64,000 bases of DNA from CAIWHR01 sp963708855 (lineage in GTDB: Bacteria > Pseudomonadota > Gammaproteobacteria > Burkholderiales > Casimicrobiaceae), in assembly GCA_963708855.1 (NCBI GenBank), contig CAVPUM010000001.1, forward strand, positions 248,001-312,000. Reading direction: 5' to 3'. Position numbers and translations under genes: made by a program. The notes beneath the pieces are model-generated. The model searched no databases, was not told the DNA's origin, and worked only from the letters and a program-made list of their open reading frames with translations. Below, one piece after another: positions 7,772 to 16,910 of this stretch (positions are counted from its first letter, which is position 1; each line of letters begins with the position of its first letter).

Positions 7772-9292
7772 ATGTTCGACGGCCTCATCGCGTTCGGTCA
7801 TTCGATCTGGAGCTTCTGCGATCCGCTGTCGATCGGATTGATCCTGCTGTCCTCGCTCGTCGGGGTCATCATCGGCGCGCTGCCGGGCCTCACCGCGACG
7901 ATGGGCGTCGCGCTGATGACGACACTGACCATCAAGATGCCGTCGAGCCAGGCGCTGCTGGTGCTGATCTGCACCTACGTCGGCGCGATCTACGGCGGTT
8001 CGCGCTCGGCGATCCTGCTCAACATCCCGGGCACGCCGGCCTCGGCGGCGGCGTGCATCGACGGCCACGCGCTCGCCCGGCAAGGCCACGCCGGCCGCGC
8101 GATGGGGATCGCCACGTCCGGCTCGGTGCTGGGCACGCTGATCGGCATGTTCTTCCTCGCGCTGTTCACGCCGATCCTCGGCAACCTCGCGCTGAAGTTC
8201 GGCTCGTACGAGTTCTTCTGGCTGGCGCTCTTCGGCGTGATCATCGCCGGCACGCTGACCGGCAACGACCCGCTCAAGGGCTGGATCGCGGGCCTCATCG
8301 GCATCTTCACCGCGGTGATCGGCCAGGAGGCCATCTACGCGTACGACCGATTCACGTTCGGCAGCCGCGACCTGGCGGGCGGCCTCCAGCTCGTGCCCGC
8401 GCTGGTCGGCGCGTTCGGCTTCGCGGAGCTGCTGATGGCGGTGCGAGAAAGGCCCGCGCCGGTGAAGATCAACCCGTTCGACTCGGTGATTCCGAAGTTG
8501 AAGGACGTCGCGCAGTACTGGCGGACGATCCTGCGTTCCGGCGTCATCGGCACGTTCATCGGCATCCTGCCCGGCGTGGGCGAGGACGTCGCGGCGTGGT
8601 CGTCGTATGCCGCCGCCAAGCGTGCGAGCAAGGAGAAGGAACAGTTCGGCAAGGGCTCGATCGAGGGGTTGATGGCAGCCGAGACCGGCGACAACGCGTG
8701 CGTGCCGGGCGCCGTGATTCCCGTGCTGACCCTGGCCATACCCGGCTCCGCGCCCGCCGCCGTGCTGATGGCGGCGATGCTGATCCACGGCGTGCGGCCG
8801 GGCCCGATGATCATGATCGAGGCGCCGACGTTCGTCTACGATGTCGTCGCGATGATGATGTTCGCGACGATCGGGATCCTGATCTACGGTCTCACGCTCA
8901 CCCAGCTGCTGATCAAGGTGCTGATGGTGCCGAAGCCGATCATCCTGCCGATCATCTTCGTGCTGTGCGTCGTCGGCTCGTACGCGATCTCGCAGCGTCT
9001 GTTCGACGTCTGGGTGATGCTGGGCTTCGGCGTGCTGGGCTACGCGCTGCGCCGGCTGCACTATCCGGTGGCGCCGCTGGTGCTGGGGATGGTGCTCGGC
9101 GACCTGATGGAGAAGGGCTTCCGGCGCGGGCTCGTGCTGTCCGACGGCGACCTCACGCCGTTCTTCACGCGACCGATCTCCGCCGTGATCTGGATCACGA
9201 TCGTGCTGGTCGTTCTGCTCAAGGTTCCGGCGGTCGGACGCGGGCTCGCCCGCCTGACCGGCAAGGCCGCATCGCCCGCTTCCACACCCTGA
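7772..9292 (+). CDS. tctA: Tripartite tricarboxylate transporter large permease subunit TctA
   Basis: A 506-residue permease, normal TctA length, with about 11-12 membrane helices. Family hallmarks are GALPGLTATMGVALM near the N-terminus, IYGGSRSAILLNIPGTPASA (the conserved substrate-region loop), GSYEFFWLALFGV, GILPGVGEDVAAWSSY (the internal repeat of the first loop) and AIPGSAPAAVLMAAMLIHGV. It forms the secondary, cation-driven transport channel with TctB and receives substrate from TctC. Intact and in the same operon. Confidence 0.95.
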   Translation: MFDGLIAFGHSIWSFCDPLSIGLILLSSLVGVIIGALPGLTATMGVALMTTLTIKMPSSQALLVLICTYVGAIYGGSRSAILLNIPGTPASAAACIDGHALARQGHAGRAMGIATSGSVLGTLIGMFFLALFTPILGNLALKFGSYEFFWLALFGVIIAGTLTGNDPLKGWIAGLIGIFTAVIGQEAIYAYDRFTFGSRDLAGGLQLVPALVGAFGFAELLMAVRERPAPVKINPFDSVIPKLKDVAQYWRTILRSGVIGTFIGILPGVGEDVAAWSSYAAAKRASKEKEQFGKGSIEGLMAAETGDNACVPGAVIPVLTLAIPGSAPAAVLMAAMLIHGVRPGPMIMIEAPTFVYDVVAMMMFATIGILIYGLTLTQLLIKVLMVPKPIILPIIFVLCVVGSYAISQRLFDVWVMLGFGVLGYALRRLHYPVAPLVLGMVLGDLMEKGFRRGLVLSDGDLTPFFTRPISAVIWITIVLVVLLKVPAVGRGLARLTGKAASPASTP

Positions 9293-9313
9293 CCATTCCC
9301 GGAGCCCCGCAAC

Positions 9314-10465
9314 GTGGAAACCATTCGCCTCGGCGTCATCATGAACGGCGTCACCGGCCGCATGGGCACGAACCAGCATCTCGTCCGCTCGATTATCGCC
9401 ATCCGGAGTCAGGGCGGCGTCCTCCTCGGCCCGGGGCGGCGGATCATGCCGGACCCGATCCTGGTCGGCCGCAATGCCGCCAGGGTCGCGGCACTGGCAC
9501 AGGCGCACGGCATCGAGCGCTGGACAACCGATCTCGACGCGGCGCTCGCCAACAAGGATGACGCGATCTACTTCGACAGCGCGTCGACCGGCCGGCGGCC
9601 GGAGTTGATCCGCAGGGCCATCGCGGCGGGCAAGCACATCTACACCGAAAAGCCGGTTGCGACGACGCTCGCCGAGGCGCTCGAACTCTATCGCCGAGCG
9701 GAGGCCGCAGGCGTGAAACACGGCGTCGTGCAGGACAAGCTGTGGCTGCCGGGCCTGCTGAAAATGAAAATGCTGATCGATTCGGGTTTCTTCGGCCGCA
9801 TCCTCTCCGTGCGCGGCGAGTTCGGCTACTGGGTCTTCGAGGGCGACCTCCAACCGGCGCAGCGGCCGTCGTGGAACTACCGCAAGGAGGACGACGGCGG
9901 CATCATCGTCGACATGCTGTGCCACTGGCGCTACGTGCTCGACAACCTGTTCGGCGCGGTGCATAGCGTGCTGTGCCTCGGCGCCACGCATATTCCGAAG
10001 CGCTGGGACGAGGACGGCAAGCCGTACGCGGCCACCGCCGAGGACGCCGCCTACGCGACCTTCGAGCTCGCCGACGGCGTCGTCGCGCAGATCAACAGCT
10101 CGTGGTGCACGCGCGTGCGCCGCGACGACCTCGTCACCTTTCATGTCGACGGCACGCTCGGCTCGGCCGTGGCCGGACTGACCGACTGCCGCATCCAGCC
10201 GCGCAGCGCGACGCCGCGGCCGGTGTGGAATCCGGACGTGCCGCAGGCGATCGACTTCCACGACACATGGCAGCGGGTCCCGACGAACCTCCCGTACGAC
10301 AACGCGTTCAAGGTCGAATGGGAGCTGTTCCTGCGGCATGTCGTCGACGGCGGTCCCTTCCAGTGGAATCTGCTGGAGGGTGCCAAGGGCGTGCAGCTCG
10401 CCGAGCTCGGCTTGCAGAGCTGGCGGGAGCGGCGCTTCGTCGACGTTCCGGCCCTCGTGGCATAG
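9314..10465 (+). CDS. Gfo/Idh/MocA family NAD(P)-dependent oxidoreductase
   Basis: A 383-residue dehydrogenase. The Rossmann N-domain has RLGVIMNGVTGRMGTNQH instead of the plain GxGxxG, and the family signature GKHIYTEKPVATTLAEAL gives the catalytic-site EKP. The C-terminal domain has DDGGIIVDMLCHWRYVLDNL and a TFELADGVVAQINSSW strand. GTG at 9314 is the start; it lies 22 bases after tctA, so the gene is in the operon. Members oxidise sugar hydroxyls or reduce keto-sugars. A second member lies two genes downstream. Confidence 0.88.
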   Translation: METIRLGVIMNGVTGRMGTNQHLVRSIIAIRSQGGVLLGPGRRIMPDPILVGRNAARVAALAQAHGIERWTTDLDAALANKDDAIYFDSASTGRRPELIRRAIAAGKHIYTEKPVATTLAEALELYRRAEAAGVKHGVVQDKLWLPGLLKMKMLIDSGFFGRILSVRGEFGYWVFEGDLQPAQRPSWNYRKEDDGGIIVDMLCHWRYVLDNLFGAVHSVLCLGATHIPKRWDEDGKPYAATAEDAAYATFELADGVVAQINSSWCTRVRRDDLVTFHVDGTLGSAVAGLTDCRIQPRSATPRPVWNPDVPQAIDFHDTWQRVPTNLPYDNAFKVEWELFLRHVVDGGPFQWNLLEGAKGVQLAELGLQSWRERRFVDVPALVA

Positions 10466-10477
10466 CCAAGGATCGCC

Positions 10478-11689
10478 ATGACGACACTCAAGCTCCCGCA
10501 GGCCGATGGCACTCTCGCGCCGTTCGCGCTGCGCGCCGCGGTTCGCTGGCCCGCACCGGCCGTGGCGCCGCGCTGGAACCGGGTCGCGTTCGCGGCGGCG
10601 CACGTCGTCGCCGATCCGCTCGCCGCGATCGACCCTTGGCTCGCGACCGCCGTCGACTGGGACACGACACTCGCCTTTCGTCGCCACCTGTGGTCGCACG
10701 GCTTCGGCGTGGCCGAGGCGATGGACACCGCGCAGCGGGGCATGGGACTCGACTGGCCGACCTCGCTCGAGCTCATCCGCCGTTCGGTGAGCGAGGCGCG
10801 AGGCATTCCGGGCGCGGTCGTCTTCTCGGGGGCCGGCACGGACCATCTCCCGCCCGACGCGAATCTCACGCTGGACGAGGTCATCGCCGCCTACGAGGAG
10901 CAGTGCGCTGCGATCGAAGCGGCCGGCGGCCGCATCATCCTGATGGCGAGCCGCGCGCTCGCCGCCTGCGCGCGCTCGCCCGACGACTACGCCCTTGTCT
11001 ACGGACGCGTGCTGGCGCAGGTGCGCGCGCCGGTCATCCTGCACTGGCTGGGCGAGATGTTCGACCCGGCGCTCGCCGGCTATTGGGTCGGCGCGGGCGG
11101 TCTCGCGAGCGATCCCGATCACGCGCGCGCCACCGACGTCTGCGCCGCGGTGATCAGCGCCAATGCGGCGAAGGTGGACGGCGTCAAGGTGTCGCTGCTC
11201 GACGCGGCCAAGGAAGTCGCGCTGCGCGCGCGCCTGCCGCAGGGCGTGCGCATGTACACGGGCGACGACTTCAACTTCGCAGCGCTGATCGGCGGCGACG
11301 CCTCCGGCCACTCCGACGCGCTCCTCGGCATCTTCGATGCGATCGCGCCCGCCGCGTCCGCGGCGCTGACGGCGCTCGCCGCCGGCGACCGCGCCCGGTT
11401 CGACGCCATTCTCGCGCCGACGGTGCCATTGTCCCGCCACGTCTTCGCCGCACCGACGCGCTTCTACAAGACGGGCGTGGTGTTCCTGGCGTGGCTCAAT
11501 GGCCACCAGACGCATTTCACGATGGTGGGCGGACAGCAGAGCGCGCGCAGCCTTCTCCATCTGTCGGAATTGTTCCGGCTCGCCGATGCCGCGGGACTGC
11601 TCCGCGATCCGGACCTCGCGGCGTCGCGGATGCGCGCGTTCCTGCTGCAAGTGAACGGCATCGAGGACCTGACCAAGGCGATCCCATGA
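10478..11689 (+). CDS. DUF993 family protein, dihydrodipicolinate synthase-like TIM barrel
   Basis: A 403-residue protein related to the class I aldolases of the DapA/NAL superfamily but of the less studied DUF993 type. Recognisable parts are AMDTAQRGMGLDWPTSLELI, the strand RIILMASRALAACARSPDDY, VILHWLGEMFDPALAGYWG-like sequence, and SANAAKVDGVKVSLLDAAKE. The lysine in GVKVS is the likely Schiff-base position by analogy (inference). Genes of this family often sit with Gfo/Idh oxidoreductases and TIM-barrel isomerases, as here. The stop overlaps the next start (ATGA at 11686), so translation is coupled. Confidence 0.8.
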   Translation: MTTLKLPQADGTLAPFALRAAVRWPAPAVAPRWNRVAFAAAHVVADPLAAIDPWLATAVDWDTTLAFRRHLWSHGFGVAEAMDTAQRGMGLDWPTSLELIRRSVSEARGIPGAVVFSGAGTDHLPPDANLTLDEVIAAYEEQCAAIEAAGGRIILMASRALAACARSPDDYALVYGRVLAQVRAPVILHWLGEMFDPALAGYWVGAGGLASDPDHARATDVCAAVISANAAKVDGVKVSLLDAAKEVALRARLPQGVRMYTGDDFNFAALIGGDASGHSDALLGIFDAIAPAASAALTALAAGDRARFDAILAPTVPLSRHVFAAPTRFYKTGVVFLAWLNGHQTHFTMVGGQQSARSLLHLSELFRLADAAGLLRDPDLAASRMRAFLLQVNGIEDLTKAIP

Positions 11690-12995
11690 AGCTGATCGTG
11701 CTCGATCCCGGCCATTTCCATGCGGCGCTGCTGCAGAAGACGATGTATCCCGACGTCGACGCCACGGTGCACGTCTACGCCGAGGACGGTCCCGACCTCG
11801 ACGACTACCGGCAGAAGATCGCAGGCTACAACGCGCGCAGCCAGGACCCGACGGCGTGGCGGCTGCAGATCTACACGGGCGCGGACTTCCTGGACCGATT
11901 CACCGCGGAGCGGGCCGGCGACGTCGTGGTCATCGCGGGCAACAACCGGCGCAAGGCCGAATTCGTGACCCGCGCCGTGGCCGCCGGCATGCACGTGCTG
12001 GCCGACAAGCCGATGGCCATCGACACCGCCGGCTTCGAATCGCTGCAACGAGCGTTCGCCGACGCCAGGGCCCGGGGCGTGCTGCTCTACGACATCATGA
12101 CCGAGCGGCACGAGATCACCACGATGCTGCAGAAGGAATTCTCGCGCCTGCCGGCCGTCTTCGGCGAGCTGCTGCAAGGTTCCGAGCGCGAGCCGGCGGT
12201 CGTCAAGGAGAGCGTCCACCACTTCTCCAAGCAGGTGTCCGGCGCGCCGGTCAAGCGGCCGGCCTGGTTCTTCGACGTGGCGCAGCAGGGCGAAGGCCTC
12301 GTCGACATCACCACGCACCTCGTCGATCTCGTCCAGTGGGAGTGCTTCCCGGGCGAGATCCTGGACTTCACGCGCGACATCCGGATTCTCGGCGCGAAAC
12401 GCTGGCCCACCGTCATCAGTCCCGCGCAGTTCGCGCAGGTGACGCAGCTGCAGAGCTATCCCGACTTTCTGCGCAAGGACGTGCAGCCCGACGGCAGCCT
12501 GCACACGTACGCGAACGGCGAGATCGACTACCGCATCAGGGGCGTGCACGCGAAGGTTTCGGTGCGCTGGAATTTCGAGGCGCCCGAAGGCGCGGGGGAC
12601 ACGCACTTCTCGGTCATGCGGGGCTCGAAAGCCAATCTCGTGATCCGGCAGGGCGCGGCCGAAGCCTTTCAACCGGTCCTGTACCATCGAGCCGGTCGCG
12701 AGCGCAGGCGGCGGACTTGGCGGCCGCGCTGGACAGCGCGCTGCGCCAGGTGCGCGACGCGTATCCCGGCGTCGACGCTGAAGCGCTACGGCGACACCTG
12801 GCAGGTCATCGTGCCGGCCTCCTATCACGTCGGGCACGAGGCCCATTTCGCGCAGGTCGCCCGCGCGTTTCTCGCCTGCGTGGCGAAGGGGACCCTGCCC
12901 GACTGGGAGGTTCCCGACATGATCGCCAAGTACTACACGACGACCCGCGCGCTGGAGATCGCGCGCGGCGACGAGTCGAAAGCCGAGCCCCATGA
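11686..12995 (+). CDS. Second Gfo/Idh/MocA-like oxidoreductase, frameshifted near the 3' end
   Basis: Starts at ATG 11686, overlapping the DUF993 stop. The product begins MKLIVLDPGHFHAALLQKTM, a variant in which the usual GxGxxG is DPGHFHA, then has DVVVIAGNNRRKAEFV and GMHVLADKPMAIDT (the conserved KP site). DVAQQGEGLVDITTHLVDLV lies in the C-domain. Around 12690-12780 the frame changes and changes back: LAAALDSALRQVRDAYPGVD is readable in another frame. After that KRYGDTWQVIVPASYHVGHE resumes. The stop is unclear; an ATGA overlap with the next gene at 12992 is likely if one more base is corrected. The substrate is probably a sugar-derived carboxylate (inference). Confidence 0.75.
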
Positions 12996-13852
12996 ACGAA
13001 CCCGACGCCAACCTCCTTTCGCTCAACACCGCGACGGTGCGGCAGCAGTGGACGCTGCCGCGAGGCCATCGCCGGATGCGCCCGTCACGGCATTCGCGGC
13101 ATCGCGCCCTGGCGCGACCAGGTCGCGGCCGCGGGGCTGAAGGACTCGGCGCGGCGCATCCGCGATGCCGGACTCACGGTCACCGGCTATTGCCGCGGCG
13201 GGATGTTCCCGGCCGTCGGACCGCGAAGGCCGGCGCGCGGCGCAGGACGACAACCGGCGCGCGGTCGACGAGGCGCTCGCGCTCGGCGCGCGATGCCTGA
13301 TCCTCGTCGTCGGCGGGCTGCCGAAGAATCGCGCCGGCACGATCGAATCGAAGGATCTCGCCGGCGCGCGCGAAATGGTGCGCGACGGCATCGGCGAGCT
13401 CCTCGACTACGCGCGCGGCGCGGGCATGCCGCTCGCGATCGAGCCGCTGCACCCGATGTACGCCGCCGAGCGCGCCTGCGTGAACACGATGGAGCACGCC
13501 AACGATCTCTGCGACGAGCTGGGACCGGGCCTCGGCATCGCCGTCGACGCGTACCACGTGTGGTGGGATCCGCACCTCAGGCGCGAGATCGAGCGCGCCG
13601 CGCGGCAGCACTCCGTCGCGCCTCCTCGCCTATCACATCAGCGACTGGCTGGTGCCGACCACCGACCTCCTGACCGACCGCGGCATGATGGGCGACGGCG
13701 TCATCGACCTGCGCCAGATCCGCTCGTGGCTGGACGCGGGCGGCTACCGCGGCTTCCATGAAGTCGAGATCTTCTCCGCGAACAACTGGTGGAAGCGCGA
13801 TCCCGACGAAGTGCTGGCCACGTGCAAGGCGCGTCATCGCGAGTGCAGCTGA
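12992..13852 (+). CDS. Sugar phosphate isomerase/epimerase family TIM-barrel protein, frameshifted
   Basis: Begins MNEPDANLLSLNTATVRQQW at 12992. The frame then changes near 13070-13090, near 13200 and near 13620. The pieces read as one xylose-isomerase-like barrel: GLTVTGYCRGGMF, then DEALALGARCLILVVGGLPK, MPLAIEPLHPMYAAERACVN (metal-binding Glu), LGIAVDAYHVWWDP (His metal ligand), HISDWLVPT and GFHEVEIFSAN (last metal Glu). About 285 residues, normal for the family. These enzymes isomerise or epimerise keto-sugars using a divalent metal. It closes the catabolic operon and is convergent with the permease gene. Confidence 0.75.
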
Positions 13853-13873
13853 ACCAGCCCGGAGATGCGCTGC

Positions 13874-15242
13874 TCAGTCGTCGCCGGCGACAACGCGGCG
13901 GACAGCGCCCCGGCGGGCGAGGAACATTGCCACCACGCCCGCCGCCATCACCAGCAGCGAAATGTGCACGGCATTCCTGCTGGCGGCGTACGCGATGCTG
14001 GAATAGGCGAGCCACGCGCAGGCCGCGCAGAACACGATCGGCGTCAGCGGAAACAGCGGGACGCGGAACGGGCGTTCCGCGCCGCCGTCGCGCGCGCGCA
14101 GGACGAACAACGCGATGCCGACCAGCAGCAGGAACGACCAGAACACCGGCGCCGTGAACTCGACCATCGCCTCGAAGCCGTCGTGCTGGAGCGCGCCGAA
14201 CCCGACCAGCGCCAGCGCGATCGCACCCTGGACCAGAAAGGCGGCCACGGGCGTGCCGCGGGTCGCGTGCCAGCCCCCCATGAAGCGCAGCGCCGGCCAG
14301 TCGCGGGCCATCGCGTAATTGGTGCGCGCACCGACGATCATCGTCGCGTTGATCGAGGTGAGCGCGGCGATGGCGACGAACAGGCCCAGCGCCGTGCCGC
14401 CGACGGGTCCGAACGTTCGCTCCATGACCTCCGCGCCCGCGGCCTTGCTTTCGGCGAGCCCTTTCAACCCGAGTCCGGACAGCAGCGCGAGGTTCACGAG
14501 CAGGTAGGCCGCGGCGATGATCGCGAGGCTCACCACCAGGGCCGACACGATCGCGCGCCGCCCGCCGGCGAGCTCGGCCGAGATGTACGCGGCCTCGTTC
14601 CAGCCGCCGTAGGTCAGCAGAACGAAGACCATCGCCAGGCCGAACATGCCGAGCGCGGGGGTCGTCGTGAAGGCCGCGGGCGCGGCTGCGGCAACCGGCG
14701 GGGCCAGAAAGCCGGCGACGGCGACGGCCAGCAGCCCGCCGACCTCGATCACCGTGAGCAGGTTCTGGGTGCCGGCGGAGGCGCGCAGGCCGGCGATGTT
14801 CAGCAGGGTGAGCGCGATCACGATGCCGGCGGCCCACAGGGCGCCCGACGCCGGGCCGAGCGAGAGCCACCGTCGACATGTAATCGCCGAAGACGAAGGC
14901 GAGCAAGGCGATCGACCCGCTGTTGATCACGGTCGACCGGGCCCATGCGTACAGGAAACTCGTGTGGCGACCGAACGCCCGGGTCAGAAAATAATAGTCG
15001 CCGCCCGCGTGCGGATAGGCCGTGGCGAGCTCGGCGTAGCAGAGCGCGCCCGCCAGCGACACGATGGCGCCCAGGCCCCACGCCACGACCAGCCAGCCGA
15101 CGTCGCCGGTGACGCCCGCCACCATCGACGGCGTCTTGAAGATGCCCGCGCCGACGACGATGCCGACGATGATCGCGATCGCGTCGGCGGGACGCAACAG
15201 CGGCCGCGGCGCCGCCGACGCGACGGGGGCTCGGGAATCCAC
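13874..15242 (-). CDS. APC family amino acid permease, one frameshift
   Basis: About 456 residues and 12 membrane helices. The first part reads from 15242 with ADAIAIIVGIVVGAGIFKTP, the helix-1 unwound substrate site of APC carriers. SLAGALCYAELATAYPHAGG is helix 2, and GDYYFLTRAFGRHTSFLYAW follows. Near 14865 the frame changes by one base, and the rest continues from about 14860 to the stop at 13874 with LTYGGWNEAAYISAEL, ALTSINATMIVGARTNYAMA and PFRVPLFPLTPIV. Corrected, it is a normal-length amino acid/amine permease, likely proton-coupled. It is convergent with the isomerase gene and does not clearly belong to that operon. Confidence 0.82.
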
Positions 15243-15260
15243 GTGCCTGGCGCCGCCGGC

Positions 15261-16107
15261 TCAGCGCTTGCTGCCGGTGAGCGCGGTCTTCCGGCCGTCG
15301 GCGGACAGTTCGCCGGTCATGCCCGATCCGGCGACGGTCATCCGGGCGCTTTGCAGGTTGTTCTCGCCGTCGATGAAGCTGAAGCCCAGCTTGTCCCCCT
15401 CCATCCAGGCGCCGAGCAACGGCTGCGTCTTGCCACCCAGCGCGAGCGTGCCTCCGACGCGCTGGTAGCGCTGCGCGAGGTTGAGCGTTCCGGAGAACGA
15501 CCCCTTGTCGTCCTTGAGCGCCCACTCGCCGCCGACACTGGCCGGGACGATCCACACGAAGGCATCGCGGAACTCGACCTTCAGGTGCTGGTCCGGCTCC
15601 CAGCTGCCCATGTCGAACTGGTGCGAGGTCACGCGCGTTCCCGGCTTCATCCCGAGAATGATCGGGCGAAGCTTGAGGTTGAGCTGCGGCAGCAGGTACA
15701 TCGTCACCACGGTCGCCTTGGAGAAATCCTCGACGAAGATGTCGCCGGTGATGATGCTGACGAGGCTCTCGACGCCTGCCCGCTTGACGTTGCGCCGCGC
15801 GAGCTCGGCCATTTCGGGGTTGTACTCGATGCCGATGGCCTTGGCGCCGTACTGCTTCGCCGCGGCGATCGGAATCTTGCCGTCGCCGGAGCCGAGGTCG
15901 TAGACCAGGTCGTCCTTGGTGGTCTTCACGGCCTCGAGCATCCGGGTGACCAGCGCGTCCGGCGTGGGTATCCAGATCACGTCCTTGCCGGCCTGACCGA
16001 GTATGGGCTGGTAGACCTCGTCACCGAGCTTGGGATTGACCTGGGCGGCGCCGGGCAGGGCGAGGGCGAGCGGCGACAAGCGCGACAGCCAGACGTGAAG
16101 CGAGCAT
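15261..16107 (-). CDS. Secreted/periplasmic class I SAM-dependent methyltransferase-like protein, one frameshift
   Basis: GGAGAGG lies just before ATG 16107, which starts MLASRLAVAL. One base later the frame changes (near 16078) into LSPLALALPGAAQ, together making a normal signal peptide. The mature part has VYDLGSGDGKIPIAAAKQYG (SAM motif I), GIEYNPEMAELARRN (motif II, acidic ribose contact) and an IFVEDFSKATVVTMYLLPQL strand. The C-terminal 110 residues carry a beta-rich GTLNLAQRYQRVGGTLALGG type module. SAM enzymes with signal peptides are odd because SAM is cytosolic, so the real activity is uncertain. It lies in the same direction as the permease and 18 bases upstream of it. Confidence 0.7.
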
Positions 16108-16189
16108 CGGCACCTCTCCGTGGAGTGATGGACGGACAGCGGCGAAAGTCTAGCGCATCGGCGCCGGGCCGTGCGCAACCCGGCCCGCG

Positions 16190-16774
16190 TCAGACGAGCA
16201 TCGCCGCGCGCCCTTCGCGCACGTGCAGGCGGCTCGTCTTCGGCACGCCGGCCAGCAGATACTCCATCTGGTCGGCGAGGATGCGCCGGTTGCGCAGGAT
16301 GAAGTGCTCGTGCCGGTTGGGCACGTAGGGCACGTACAGCAGCGGCATCCCGGCCTGCTCCGGCGAGCGGCCGCCCTTGCGCGTGTTGCAGCTCCGGCAG
16401 GCCGTCACCGTGTTGGTCCACGCGTCCTTGCCGCCGCGGGACACCGGCACGACGTGATCGCGCGAGAGGTCGCGGATCATGAACCGCCCGCCGCAATAGG
16501 CGCACACCTGCCGGTCGCGGACGAACAGCATCTGGTTGGTGAGGCCCGGCGCGTGGCGATGCGCGCCCGCCCCGCTGCCCTTGATCGCGAGGATCGACCG
16601 CGTCGCGATGCGCGAGCGGACGCCGTTCTTCTGCCATCCGCCGCGGAACTCGCGGACCTCGCGGCCGATCGACCAGGCGACCATCTGCTTGGCGTGATAG
16701 GTGATCGCTTCCTCGAGCTCGACCCAGGCCTGCGGGAGCCCCGCCATGTCGACCGTCAATACCAGTGGTTCCAT
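16190..16774 (-). CDS. HNH endonuclease family protein
   Basis: A 194-residue protein. GAGGAAATGG places the start at 16774. Residues around 95-140 form the HNH fold with a zinc ribbon: CAYCGGRF, then DLSRDHVVPVSRGGKDAWTN (catalytic DH and Asn) and CRSCNTRKGG. The N-terminal half (TVDMAGLPQAWVELEEAITY) is typical of the stand-alone chromosomal HNH proteins common in proteobacteria. They are assumed to act in DNA repair or processing; the target is unknown. Divergent from the amidase gene. Confidence 0.85.
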   Translation of the reverse strand: MEPLVLTVDMAGLPQAWVELEEAITYHAKQMVAWSIGREVREFRGGWQKNGVRSRIATRSILAIKGSGAGAHRHAPGLTNQMLFVRDRQVCAYCGGRFMIRDLSRDHVVPVSRGGKDAWTNTVTACRSCNTRKGGRSPEQAGMPLLYVPYVPNRHEHFILRNRRILADQMEYLLAGVPKTSRLHVREGRAAMLV

Positions 16775-16910
16775 TTCCTCAGCTCCGGCGGCCCGGAAAC
16801 GGCCCGGACCCGCAATTCTTCCGGCAAAATGCAAAGTATAGATCATGCCGACTTGCACCGGATGCGCCCGGATGAATGCCGCCGCAGCCCGTTCGACCTC
16901 GGCGGACCCC

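Noticed and set aside
7244..11650. 1468-codon open frame on the minus strand
   Set aside because: It is the antisense of tctB, tctA, the oxidoreductase and the DUF993 gene. Its translation is Arg/His/Glu-rich with no domain, a usual artefact of high G+C.
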